Source: Nigrospora sphaerica
Taxonomy: Eukaryota; Ascomycota; Sordariomycetes; Amphisphaeriales; Apiosporaceae
Direction: 5' to 3'
Length of the DNA stretch: 64,000 nt
Assembly: GCA_018287875.1 (NCBI GenBank)
Contig: JAGVVL010000017.1
Span: 2,976,001-3,040,000, forward strand
Part shown: piece by piece, positions 1-11,845 of the stretch
How positions within the stretch are numbered: position 1 is the stretch's first letter
Layout: each line of letters begins with the position of its first letter
Position numbers and translations under genes: made by a program
The notes under the pieces: model-generated
Seen by the model: only the letters and a program-made list of their open reading frames with translations
Told to the model about the DNA's origin: nothing
Database searches by the model: none

Positions 1-3000
1 GGGGTATTGCTTACCACGTAATTCCGGCGTCAGTCCTTCCGCATACCGTGAGAAGGGCTCTCGACAGCCACTCATCCTTACCGAAGATGGGTGCCTGGCA
101 GGAAGTTGGATGAAATCCATTCGACTGAGGTTACCCTGGAGCCCTGCGACTCTCCCGGTTCGAAGATGCGGGGGAGCGTTCGCATTCGGGATCCAGGCCC
201 TTACCTGCACTGACATCCATGCTCTTTCCAGAGAAACCAGTCCAGGCCGTCACTTCCGTTCAGGGTGACGAGGTACCCCAAGTCTCACCGATAGACAGTG
301 GATTGCGTGTATCACCGTTAGATAGTGAGATGGGTGTATCTTCCGTCCCTGGAAAAAGCAAAGACTTGGTGTTATCTGCGAACAGGTACCGGTATTGGCA
401 CCTTGTGACAGGCAGCCTCGGTTGGCATTGGCACCGATCAACCTCTTGGTTCCCGTCGGTGCTCGTCTGCACCCAAGTGACCAATCATCCCTGTACCGTC
501 CAGGTAGCTATCAGAACTGCCCACTGTCTCCTGCGCCAGGAAACATGGCCGAAGAAGAAGCTTCGCACCCGCAGCTGGGGCTTCTGAGGCTCGAGGACAT
601 TTCCGGCTTCAAAATGGTCGCGATGTATCAGGCTTAGACACGAGACGAGGCTGCAAACACACAACATCGGCATCTATGCATTGCTGGGGAATCGGGCCCT
701 CGGCTTTGAGGCACGAGACGTCGCCCGCGCTGGCTTTCGGCTGGGGCCCCCAACGATCAGCAACCATTTCGCATACATAGTTGTATAGAGGCGGACAGGG
801 TAGCCTGGTCTACGGCTAAGAACTAGGTAGCTTACTGCGTGCCGATCTGTCCAAAAGAGGCAGGGGGGACGGTGATGTCGCATTCTCACCGCAGCTGAAA
901 GATGCAAAGCATCCCACGCCCCTCTCCGGCTTGCCAGGCTCGCCAGGGCGCTTCCACCGGAGTCAAGCCGCTCGTGCTTTGGTGAGTTAACGGGGTCGCT
1001 GGGATGGAGAGAAATGCCATCATGATCGAAGACCGATCAGCCCACCACCCGCCAGCGTAGTCGAAAGATCCATGTGCGTAAGAGAGGTCAGGTCGGTCGT
1101 CTAGACCTTCATGTCTGCGTGTAATCTCGAGGTAGCGACGCTTGGTGCTGCTATGTTTGCGCATTTATTTTCGGGGGGCAACGCACGAGCGTGGCAACCA
1201 TTACCGCCCCCGAAGACGGGAGCAGACGTCACCTTGGGCGAATAAACACCATGGGCGAATAACACGATGAGCGGAGAACATCAGCTGTTTCACGGCGTCT
1301 GCATTTCAAAGGATTCTGAAGTGGACCACGCGACATTTGCCATGTCTGAGGGTTGCGTCCTGCCTGCTTTTCCTCTCTCTATACAACCCTGGGTTACATC
1401 TATTCCCCCGCGAGCATCTTGTGCTTCCTCGGTCGGTGTGCGGGGTGCGACCCGTCCGCAAACGGGCTATGCCGTATCGTGGGCGGAAATTTGCCGCATC
1501 AGGTGAGGAGGTTGTTCAGCCGGTCAGGAGTAGACGACGAATTGGGGGCTATGTGAGTGAACACCCAGAAGTAGGTACCCATTTTACGTACTAGCATTCA
1601 CATACTGCATACTTCCTTTTTCAATGCATGACATCGCCGCAGCCACTAAACAGTGATGGAGCAGAGCGCCGAGAGACCTTGGCAGCAACTTTCTGGAATC
1701 CCCCGATACCTTCCGAAGGCTCGCCATTCCATGTCACCCCAAGCACCTGTCACTTGACCTTGGCCGCCCCAAGGAACAAACGCCCTCGGCATGCAGGTGG
1801 ACCGCCCACCGCCGCTGTAAAACGCAGCGAACCGTCAGCCGTTCTCCCAAATCTCTCCGGCCACCAGCTCACCTTTTCGGGCACATTCCGAACGTTGGCG
1901 AGTTGCTACGGGCTGCTTGCGCTGTTCGCTTGCTGCAGCCGGCCGGCTTGCACGGATATCAGGGTGGTTCCGGTCCAGTCCCCTTGGCCCATCAACACCC
2001 TCGCCAAGGGATGCTGCTATCCACGTGGTAGGCAAAGTAGGCACTTACTTTACACGAATAGATAGTCGATACCGGGCATTTCCTCCTTCCATCGAGCACG
2101 GAAACAGGGCACGTCGACCTGAAAGGACCGCCGTACTTCTGGGCACCATGACGGCAGGCAAGCGAGCTGGAGATACGAGGCCGCTTCGGGCAAATCCCGC
2201 CAATGGTCGCCGCCCCGCGCCGTGCACAGCCAACACCGTTTTCTGTCTACGCCCCTGGCTTCCGGTCGTGTCGTAGATTAAGTACACGGACCCGTACCGC
2301 CCGCGTACCCGTCTCCTTGGGGTTGCACTATTTCTCGCCCAGCCCCCGGACGCGGAGCACTAGCGTTGCTCAGCAGGCCGAGGCCGAAACCCCCACGCTG
2401 GCTGAAGTTCATATCTATTCCTGGACCGACTGGGGGGCCCCGTTCATTGGGGCTCCCTACCTTTCCCCTCGCTGGTCCTTCGTTCCCTGCCAAGTCTGCG
2501 AAAAGCCACAGGAACCCAGATTCGTCATGGTGTCTTGGATTCTGCGAGGGTACTCTTGGGGTACGTCTATGTAGCCATACCGTCCCGTACCGTACCGTAC
2601 CAGCCTGCTTCCTATGCCGTTCACAGACCCCTGTACGAATCACACCCAACCCACACACGTATGCAAAAATATTCTGTAATATTCGCTGTTCAGCTGTCGG
2701 TCGAGACTGGAAAGGAGCTAACCTCAGCGTCGGCTAGGGCACCATCCATTTTATGCTGAGTTTCCTGGCGTCGACAGGACTTGTATATATACCGGGTCAA
2801 GTCCCGGGGGTTCTGTACGTCAATGACGGGCAGTGTATGCAGAATCACTCCCACACGCTTTACCTGGGGCCAAACCTCGTTTTCTTCGTACGAACCTGCT
2901 GTCTCTCGTTGTTACTTTTGGTTTTCTGGGAAAGCAGCCAGTTAGTCGTCTCGACAAGCCTACCACGCCCTTCCATTACCGAAACCAACACAACTCAACC

Positions 3001-3275
3001 CAGTCTTGAGACCCGAAGACGCTTGGAATACTAGTTCCGTTGCTTGAGCATCTTCTGGCCCCTGAAGCCATTTGTTCTTTGCCAAATCCAAGAGGTACGT
3101 GAATGAATACTACTGAACTCTCGTCCGATGTCTATCCAATACGAATTTGTGTTGGAATCGACTTTGGGTGGGCGTTCACCGCTGGTGGTGTCACAGCGCG
3201 TTCGGTGGCAGCTGTAGTTCACCGGCCAGAGTATGTGTTATGCGGATGCTGACTGGACACGCAGAAACGTTTACC
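1..3275. other. gene-poor stretch, no supported gene
   Basis: All open frames here are short, overlap each other on both strands and show no recognisable domain or plausible splice-joined product. A small GTACC-type direct repeat lies near 2585-2605. The last few hundred bases presumably hold the promoter of the aldolase gene that follows. I see no tRNA, transposon termini or long repeats. Confidence 0.5.
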
Positions 3276-4406
3276 ATGGCCCCTCACATTGACTTTGCAT
3301 CCTCAGAAGGTAGCTTCACTACCGGCTTCAATAGAATGCGTTCGGGCGTCGCATCTTCCTTAGCGCTGGGCAGTTTGACGCCGGATGAATCACAATCGTC
3401 TCTCAGCAGCTCATTCGACAGCGCCTCGCTTCCGGTCGGCGACGTCCACGTGGACCGGCCCCTACTTCCGGGCGTCTACGTACCAACCATGTGCTTTTTC
3501 GAGCCAGGTACAGAGAATGTGGACACGGGCGCCATAAGACGTCATGCTGTACGACTCGCCGACGCTGGTGTAACGGGGCTTGCAACCCAGGGGTCCAACG
3601 GGGAGGCTGTTCACCTCTCGCATAGGGAGCGACAGGTTGTCACAGCCACGACACGGAAGGCTCTGGATGAAGCTGGCTACGCGAAAATGCCCGTCATTGT
3701 CGGCTGTGGCACACAGAGCACTAGAGAGACCATCGAGCTTTGCCGTGAGGCATACGAGGCGGGCGGCGATTATGCCCTGGTGCTGCCCCCGTCGTACTAC
3801 GCGCCCCTGTTCGCCCCGCAGTCTGAGACGGTGGTACAGTACTTCACGGCAGTGGCTGATGCCTCCCCGATACCCATCATCATATACAACTTCCCCGGGG
3901 CGGTCAACGGCATGGATCTTTCGTCCGACACCATCGTGGCGCTGGCCCAGCACCCCAACATCGTCGGTGTGAAGCTCACGTGTGGCAACACGGGCAAGCT
4001 CAACCGGGTGGCCAACGCGACCAGGAAGATGGCCAAGAATTACAACACCCAGCGGCCCGAGTTCTTGGTGCTGGCCGGATCTGCCGACTTCGCCATCCAG
4101 TCCCTGGTGGCGGGCGGTCACGGAATCCTGGCTGGGCTGGCCAACATCGCGCCCAAGGCCTGTCTCCGGACCATCGAGCTGTACCAGAGTGGCCGGCTTG
4201 ACGAGGCCCAACAACTGCAGGACGTCGTCTCGGAAGGCGACTGGACGGCCATCAAGGGGGGCGTGGTCGGGGTCAAGGCCGGGCTCCAGGCGTGGATGGG
4301 GTACGGCGGCTACGCCAGAAGCCCTCTGCCCCATCCAACTGCCGAGCAGACGAAGAAGTGGAAAGAAGGATTCCGGGACTTGGTGCTACTAGAGAAGTCG
4401 CTGTAA
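3276..4406 (+). CDS. DapA/HOGA-family class I aldolase (dihydrodipicolinate synthase-like)
   Basis: Single-exon gene for a 376-residue TIM-barrel aldolase of the N-acetylneuraminate lyase/DHDPS superfamily. The core begins near residue 62 (PLLPGVYVPTMCFF) and carries the family signatures: TQGSNGEAVHLSHRER (residues 104-119), the catalytic tyrosine in IIIYNFPG (Tyr204) and the Schiff-base lysine in GVKLTCGN (Lys233). About 60 Ser-rich residues precede the barrel, making the protein longer than the usual 300-320. The frame is open further upstream, with in-frame ATGs near 3240 and at 3147, but the ATG at 3276 has the best context (ACCATGG) and the upstream residues look non-coding. Fungi do not make lysine through DHDPS, so a catabolic role such as 4-hydroxy-2-oxoglutarate aldolase or an LGA1/GaaC-like sugar-acid aldolase is more likely. 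The substrate cannot be read from sequence alone. Confidence 0.88.
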   Translation: MAPHIDFASSEGSFTTGFNRMRSGVASSLALGSLTPDESQSSLSSSFDSASLPVGDVHVDRPLLPGVYVPTMCFFEPGTENVDTGAIRRHAVRLADAGVTGLATQGSNGEAVHLSHRERQVVTATTRKALDEAGYAKMPVIVGCGTQSTRETIELCREAYEAGGDYALVLPPSYYAPLFAPQSETVVQYFTAVADASPIPIIIYNFPGAVNGMDLSSDTIVALAQHPNIVGVKLTCGNTGKLNRVANATRKMAKNYNTQRPEFLVLAGSADFAIQSLVAGGHGILAGLANIAPKACLRTIELYQSGRLDEAQQLQDVVSEGDWTAIKGGVVGVKAGLQAWMGYGGYARSPLPHPTAEQTKKWKEGFRDLVLLEKSL

Positions 4407-5079
4407 AAGGCCGTCCGTACCCGAGGTTCGTCGAGCCGAGCGTCGGCAGCACGAGGCAGCCAGCGAGTAGTAGAAGGGCGTCGTGGTTACCAGAGTACTG
4501 ACGCTGGACGCACTGTTCGTTCTGGTCGTATGGTGTACTCAAGAAGAATAAGAAGTGGTGGGTCAGCAAACATGATCCTGCTGGGCTGCATGGAAGGCTC
4601 TGGAGTGGCGCCGGCGTATCCTATATCCCGAGCATCGTAGCCGCCAGGCCGAGGGTTTCCCTAGGTGGAGTTATAAGCCAACGCATTTGCTGCCATTGGT
4701 TAATAACTGAGAATTTGATGATTACGCGAGAGCACGTACGTGACTTTCTCGGGGCTTTGACGGCGAACGACAACGATCTGTGTGCACTTTTTTTTGGAGC
4801 GTACTTCAGTCAGGTAGGTAACAGTAGGACGTAGGGATTCCGGCTCCTTTTCGGAAGGCGTCTCCCATGATGTGGTGAGAGCTGCTGACGGTTGGCCCTT
4901 CTGTTGGTGAACGTCAGAGAGAAGAGACGTCGCGACGTTGCCTGTCTTCATCTTGGACTTGTCCCTTCCATCACCCCTTTAGGCACGGATCAAATCCATC
5001 TCGTCATCACTTGCACTGACTCGCCCGACGTGACAACCAGCTTTGGCAGGCGCGGCCGGTACCAACTTGTCCGCATGTC

Positions 5080-5275
5080 TTGGCTTTGGCTCGCCTGCTT
5101 GGACCAAGAAATCTCCGGACGTTCCTCGACGCCGCCGAACCTGAGACGTTTATCATCACCGAACTGCCCTCCACCCAGTATGACTTCACCAACCGCCCGT
5201 TGGTATCGGCACCCACAATCCCGAGACTCGACACCGAGATTACCGTCGCGTACAAGTACCTCCAGCCCCAAGGAA
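5080..5275 (+). pseudogene. possible coding remnant, unidentified
   Basis: One frame reads LRTFLDAAEPETFIITELPS and continues through PTIPRLDTEITVAYKYLQPQ without a stop, with a protein-like composition unlike the surrounding frames. There is no start codon with good context at the front, and the sequence turns low in quality after about 5280. It may be an exon of an undetected gene, a decayed gene fragment or chance. I do not recognise the family. Confidence 0.2.
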
Positions 5276-6549
5276 GGCGCCGGTCCACGACGAGCAAGCG
5301 CTGCCCACGCCAATCGACTCCCTACGTACGTAAGGACGAAACTCGCCACTGCGGCATTGTTCTCATGCCCCGGCATTTCTATGCCACGGTGACTGCGCGC
5401 GGCTGCTCGCGCCAATCTCGTGATGTAAGCGCACTTGAAGGTCCGCGCGGGGGGCGGTTTCACATATCTACGAGATATCCCTCCGCATGAGCACCTGGGC
5501 CAGTATCACAGCCGCTCTTCCCAGGACGCCATAGACGGAGACAATGACCGATCAAAATCTACACACGGTATTCCTTGCAACTATGATTACGCAAACGAGT
5601 GCTTCTCTGGACTAAGTATTCGTGCGGTCGACATGGCGAGTCGCCGGTTCGTGTACGTCACGGAAAGACCACGGCCATGTTTACCACGGCTTCAAAGCCA
5701 CCGTTGCACCCAAGGGGAGCAAGCGTTCCCTGTGCGCCAGCATGCTTCGGATCACAGCGCCCGCCTTGGAGCGGTGAGCACGGGGAGAACCCAGCTTTCC
5801 AGCCAGCTTGCGGAGGTAAATGGATGATTTCCCCGACATGCTTCCACGGCAGAGCTCTAACACGAAGAAGTGCCACGTTGGTACGACGACAACAGTTGCC
5901 TGCGGTGCATCGTAGTACTGGGGCGGCCATGGCTCTGGACACTGGGTATGCAAGAGTATTCGGCCCCAAGCCCGCTCAGCACCCGCACGAGGACCGACCC
6001 GCCCCCAAGGAGGCGGTTGACCGGGAAAGCGCCGAATCCGGTCGCCCATATCCGAAATGCTGCTCATGGGTATCTGGCGAACCTGGAATATATGCGCCGT
6101 CCCGTTTTAGGCAACGCTGCCTCTCGGAAGAGAAACCTTTTTCTATTCTTGGTTGCTGTTGGTTATGGGACGGTTCCCGTTACTGCGCATGAGGATGTCG
6201 TAGTGACTATACGAGCTTCTCCACTGCATCCTAGCAAACAGCATCTTGGACAGACGAGTTCTATTTGCCCGGTAGAATGAAGCGTGCAGCCTTGCTAAAT
6301 ACTTCCCTCGCCCCCGCTCCCCCCCCCCCTTTCCGGCGAGAACATGACTTCATCACAACAACAAGACCGCTCCCCCCACCTACGAGGCGGGAGAACCTGC
6401 CCGGGACAAGTATTGACCTGTGGAGCACAGCCTACGAGCGAACCACTTGCTCGGGAGAAACGCATGCATCCACACCTTGTCACCACCTATGCGGAGAAGA
6501 GTTTTGTGATATGTCTCACCTCCTGGACGGTTCCGAGCCGGTATGAAAG

Positions 6550-6557
6550 GATATAAG
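6550..6557 (+). promoter_or_regulatory. TATA-like box of the tyrosinase gene
   Basis: The octamer GATATAAG lies 123 bases before the tyrosinase start codon and is followed by a pyrimidine-rich leader ending in CTCAACATG. Assigned from position and motif only. Confidence 0.35.
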
Positions 6558-6679
6558 CCAGCAACAGGACACCATTCTTACCATACCGCTTCACCATCGC
6601 TCGCAAACAGCTCCTTGTTTTCCCCTCAATAGTCTCGCGTCCTCGGTTCCTACCAATCTCTCTTTTAACACAGCTCAAC

Positions 6680-9047
6680 ATGTCTAGCCGCTGCTTGTTG
6701 CTACGCTATCTGGCATGGGCAGCTTTAGCGGTGGCAGTCATAGGACAGGACCAGAGCCAACGTTTTCCCGTGACCGGACTCACCACTGGAATTAACAACC
6801 TCACGGGGGAAAGGCCAGCCAGGCGAGATATCAATGTGCTTCAGGAAACCGGTGGCCCAGCCTGGTGCGAGCAATCAACCCGATTGATTTGCCTCGTGGC
6901 TAACGGAAGTTTAGGGATCTGTATATTCTGGGCCTTTCCCAGTTTCAGAACCAATCAGAGAGTAACTGGCAATCCTACTTTGGAATAGCAGGTAAGACCA
7001 GACACCCCCAAACACGGCCAATCGAGGTCGTCCATGGCGTATAAGTGACTAAGCTCGCACACCTACCGATTCAGCGATCCACGGGCGCCCCTTTGTCGCC
7101 TGGAATAGCGTGGATTGCCCAAAGGGTAGTTCCTGCCCATCCATGTCTGGCTACTGTCCTCACAGCGTGAGTCCCTCCCAGCATCTCAGGTTGGTATAAG
7201 GTGATCTGATTTGGGGAGCAGACATCGCAGTTTGTTGCCTGGCATCGGCCATATTTGGCCTTGTACGAGGTAAAATCGGCTGCTGCCCTTTATTGTGACC
7301 GAGACGCTCACATTTCACGAAGCAAGTTCTGGGAGGCCACATTCAGACGTTGGCATCGAAATACACTGGGACGAACGCTTCCACATACAGGGATGCCGCG
7401 CAGACTTGGCGCACCCCGGTAAGTGTTGCGGCCCACATCATGCCTGTCCCTCCCCTCTGCATGGGGTTGTTTCCTTCTTTCTGGCGGCTACTCAGCCTGC
7501 CATGCTGAGAAGCATAGTCGGTAAGGTTTGCTGACTGGCTACTGATGTAGTATTGGGACTGGAGCACGAACGCAGGGTTCCCAACTGCAGCAATCCAGCG
7601 ACGAATCACGGTCTATGGGCCGGAAGGTCTCGTTAACCTACCCAATCCTTTATACAGCTATCGGTGGCAGCAATTTCCGCTCAATAACGCATCGGACTAC
7701 TTTCCAGTTGATGGCTCGCCAGACTGCTGGTCTTACAATGAAACTAAGCGGCAGCCTGACCGCAACGGTGTCGACCAAATTTCCCTTGTGAACGACAAAC
7801 TCTCGGTGCAAGGGCTGAAGGACAAAGTTGTAAGTTGGCCTTACCGGGCGAGAGCGTTCGACATGACGAGGTCGGAAGACGGCGACTTACAACAGCAAAC
7901 AGTACCGCGTTTTTACGTCAGCAAATGATTTCGAGACCATGGCATCCACTGCCGGCAACGGTGCTTCTTTTGAGGACCCGCACAACGGCGTACATAATGC
8001 CATCGGTGCCGTGATGCTTGACTCTACTTATTCGTCGTTTGACCCGATTTTGTAATTTGCCCCAAGTCAAACCGCTCCCAAATTGGGATTGCTGACCAGC
8101 CCATAGCTGGCTTCACCATGCCAACATTGACCGTCTGGTGGCCATGTGGCAAGCCACTCACTACAACAACACCTACCAGACCCAAAATACCACGGCTGGA
8201 AACGGACTCTTCGCTACGCCGGTAAACGCGCCAGTGACGGCGGGAAGCCCACTGAAGCCGTTTTACCAGGCCGACGGGGAATTCCACACAGCCAAGTCGG
8301 TTGCAACCACTAAGGCCTTTGGGTACACGTACCCCGACATCAACGACTGGTCGATGAACGCAGAAGAGACGAGGCGGTCGGTGATTTCCCGGGTCAACCA
8401 GCTGTACAGCGACGACGCGCCCAAGAAGTCTCGGGTCACGTCATGGGCGTGGGCGAAACCATCGTGGAAGGAATACTACGCGCAGGTTCAGGTGGAGCGA
8501 TCCGAATTGCCGCTGCCGTGCTCCATCAACCTCATGCTGGGCGATCGTATGGCGGGTCAGACGAGCATCCTGTCGATGCCCACGTCGGGTCGCACGCACG
8601 CCCAAGTGCCCATCACGCGGGCGCTTAAGCAGATATATGGCCGCCTCGACGCGGCCACCGTCATACCCAGCCTCCAAAAGTCGCTACGGATCGAAATACG
8701 CAAGGTACGTCACCTTACCCGCAAGCGGCGGGGGCAGAAAAGGCGCATTCCGCCTCAGGCCGAGACCCGGGGGAGGGAGGCGGCTTGCAGTGCCCCCCCG
8801 AACACGTGGCGCATGTGTAATGAAGAAAACCGGATACCGTGGTAGGCAGGGGGACGTTGACGGCTGACTGCCTATTTGCCTTGCACAGAGCGACGGCGGC
8901 CTACTGCCGGTTGACTCCGTCCCGAGCCTGTCGGTGGAGGTCCACGATGAAGACGTCGTGGCCCCGTCGCGCATCGAGGATTTCCCCAAATACAGCACCC
9001 CTAGGAAATGGCCCGGGGTCGGGCGGGTTGCCAAGACGGTCGGTTGA
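6680..9047 (+). CDS. secreted type-3 copper tyrosinase, 9 exons
   Basis: Oxidises monophenols and o-diphenols to quinones (melanin and phenolic metabolism). Exons, all frame-consistent: 6680-6864, 6915-6991, 7075-7166, 7222-7269, 7323-7418, 7551-7829, 7903-8051, 8107-8704 and 8889-9047, giving 560 residues, close to other ascomycete long-form tyrosinases. A hydrophobic signal peptide spans about residues 6-22. Copper A ligands are His90 (AIHGRPF), His117 (YCPHS) and His126 (FVAWHRPYLALYE). Cys115-Pro-His117 is the expected Cys-His thioether. Copper B ligands are His286 and His290 (DPHNGVHNAIG) and the histidine in FWLHHANIDR. A C-terminal shielding domain follows the GYTYPD motif and is normally removed by proteolysis. 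All copper ligands are present, so the enzyme should be functional. The acceptor at 7321-7322 (GAAG) is the weakest splice call. The neighbours are not melanin genes. Confidence 0.93.
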
Positions 9048-11845
9048 GCTCACTTCGGGGAGGAAGGGTATGAAGAAGTCACTGATGGGTGGTGGAGTTT
9101 TTCTTTGGGCGACTCTCTCCGGTGTTTCGGTGTTGAGGAAGGCGAGTAGCAGGGGGCATCGATATACCGTACGTTGACCAATGGCCTTCTTTGCACGAAA
9201 CCTGGCCAGCGTCGTTTCACCGAGATGGCGCCACCGTGGTTGCCAGAAGGGAACTTAGAACAGTCGGTAGTATGACATGGGAGTTTGTTCTCCATCAGAG
9301 CAGCTGCTTCGCTTAGGCCGGAAGAAGGTACGGTACCGTACTGTCGCGGTGTGAACAATCCGGGCCCCCCCTCGTCCCTAAGCACCTAGATGCAAAAGAG
9401 AACGGCTCGGCTCCACAGTGAAGGGCTGGTAAACCCGGTCTACGTTCTAGATCCCCCCTCGGTTCGCTGAAGCGAGGGGCGGCACCCCCGTCTCCACGGG
9501 GGGGGCCATCACATCGTGCGTTTGTTTGTGTGTGCGTGGCGGGAAACTGGGTGTGTGTGTGCGCGCGCGGCGGGAAACGTATCTCGGACCCACACCGGGG
9601 ACCCGACACGGCGGTACCGCCAAGAAGGAACTACGACCGTAACCCTGGTCACATCCTTCTACTGTGTACTTCGGCGGACATACCCAAACAGATGGGGGTT
9701 TTCCCCTCTCCCGCCCCCACTCTTCCCCCCCCCCGGTTGACAAATTCTTGCAGCCCTGGCTTATAATCTCGCGAGTTATGCGTCGCCGAACCGGTCCGCC
9801 TCGGCGAGGAAGTCGCAAATAGCTGGGGGCGGCCGGGTTCGCCGAGACTCGCGAGACAGAAGCGGGAAGTCGGATCCCTTGGGCTGCGTTTTCCTCGACA
9901 AGAGCACACGAACACAAGCCACATCCGGACGACGAGGTGGCACATGGCGCACAGGTTGGGAGGCGGGAGAGAATCCAGCGCCTCACGCGCCCCGGGTCAC
10001 GACGAAGGGAAGGGAAAAGCGCGTCCCGACCCGGGGGGGCGGAAGCAAGCTGGATCGGAAAGTAGAGTGGGGGTGGCGCCGCGCACGCCGAGGACAACGC
10101 GTATAGCATTCTCCTCGGGCCCTCGGTCACGGGTGCCGAGGTTGCGGGATCAAGGGACGGGGCCGAGTCCGCAAGCCGGCACCCGTTAGTCACCGCCGAG
10201 GAAAAATAGAGGAAGAAGAAGAAGAAGAAGAAGAAGAAGAAGAAGAAGAAGAAGAAGAAGAAGAAGAAGAAGAAGAAGAAGAAGAAGAAGAAGAAGAAGA
10301 AGAAGGAACCGGGGCGAGTGCCGTAAAACATACGCCAGGCAGCTCACCACCGCCTCCGGCCCTCTCCCCTTTTTCTTGTCAGGACGCTCCGCGGGGGCAA
10401 GGCCCTAGTTCTGCCCCCAGGCGCGTCGGAGATGGCGCAGCATGCAAGAGCGGGAGAGGAACACGGGACACTCCGTGGGCGAGCCTGGCGTACCGTGCCT
10501 TGGTTGCTACGGGCCGTACTGGCGGATTATACCGAGATGCTATCCTGGAGAAGTACAAAAGGAGATGTCGGACACCGTCCGGCGTCCTTGAAGACGCGAT
10601 TAGAGTACACAGTTCTGCGGGGAAGACGGCGAGAGACGGATGCCTGGATAGCAAACCGGCGAGGCGAACAGACGCCTCCCGCAGAGTGAAGAACGGGGGG
10701 TTAACTGCTCCCGGCCCTCCGAAGGGAAAACACATGGAGCTGTTGGTTCAAAGCACGCTTCCGAGCGAAGCGATTCTGCCGCCAGTCTTTTTTTCTCCAG
10801 AGCTGCTACTATGGGGATGCTACTGCTCAAGAGCGACCCGAGCTTGAGAGGGGGACTGCGCTGCTGTTCGCTGCTATGCAATTCCGGTTGCGGGTTTTTA
10901 CACATGCTCCGGGCCCGCGTCCAGCGGCACTGCCAACCACATGCAAGACAGCAGGATGGGCACCCGGCACGGGGCCTGCATAGGAGCTCTCACGGGCTCC
11001 GTTTACGGTGCACGTGAGGTCTCCTCCCTGTGCGTAGACGTCCCGGCCCCGAGGCCGCCGGGGCACGCAGTCTGTCGTCTGCTCTCGAAGGGAGAAAGAG
11101 AAACATGCAATCCATCTCGTGATGGCGCAGTGCTCCGGTAGGCCGTGGGGATGAAGGCCAACAGGAGCCCGATGTCCCAAATGTCAGCATCCCTCTGGCC
11201 CGAGGGTAGGATCGTGGTAGCGCACAAGGCGAGCCGCGTGGAACCCGGGCGAGGCCAGGTGGGTAAAGTAGGTAGAAAGCCCTGGGTAAGGGACCGATGG
11301 GGCCCGTCGTTGCTGACTTCGTAGCACATCGCAACGAATGGTAATACCGAGCTGGGCCGTGGTCGGCCCTATGAGCAAGGGTAAAGAACATCAGCTCGTC
11401 GGTGCTTGGCTGCAAGGGCGTTTCGCTTCGCTGGCCGGCATCGACTTGGAGGATGTGAAATAGGCTTGCGTGCTCGGCAGTTACCGGCTTTCGCGGCATG
11501 AAGCACCCACACTGAATGACGGAGTATTATGCGTGACGGCTCGTCCAGTGCCCAGTTGATAAGCAGTGCGTGGCAGCGGGAGAGGCTTCAAGTCATGGCT
11601 GTAGAACGAAGACATGCCCGCAAAGCCAGGGGCGACGAGATGGAATTCAGAATACGGCGAATTTGTTTGCTGCCGGCTCAAAGGCACCAGGGAAGCCTGT
11701 CCCATCACTCTGCTTTGATCAAGTCTACGGAGAATACTGATGGTTATGATGGTTCCCATTAATCGTGTAATTATCAATTCAGACCCGTGACCCCTTGGTT
11801 GTTGACCGCCATGATTAAAATCTAAGAATACAGGAAGGACGCCGC
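9048..11845. other. intergenic region holding a (GAA)n tract
   Basis: No gene supported. Long minus-strand frames here are artefacts of the trinucleotide tract, which encodes polyphenylalanine, or low-complexity sequence. Short GT/GC runs occur near 9530-9570. Part of the right end is the 3' flank of PEX14. Confidence 0.5.
10212..10305 (+). repeat. (GAA)n microsatellite, about 31 units
   Basis: An uninterrupted GAA/AAG run of 94 bases with purines on the plus strand. Long homopurine-homopyrimidine GAA tracts can form triplex DNA in vitro. It lies about 1.2 kb beyond the tyrosinase stop codon and 1.5 kb from the PEX14 stop codon, outside any gene. Confidence 0.97.

Larger units (their letters stand above)
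4407..6679. other. intergenic region upstream of the tyrosinase gene
   Basis: No complete gene can be supported in these 2.3 kb. One short stretch at 5080-5275 reads like coding sequence and is listed separately. The last 150 bases form the presumed tyrosinase promoter and leader. Confidence 0.45.

Noticed and set aside
9447..10331. 294-codon minus-strand frame with a polyphenylalanine block
   Set aside because: The long frame is produced by the (GAA)n microsatellite, not by a gene.
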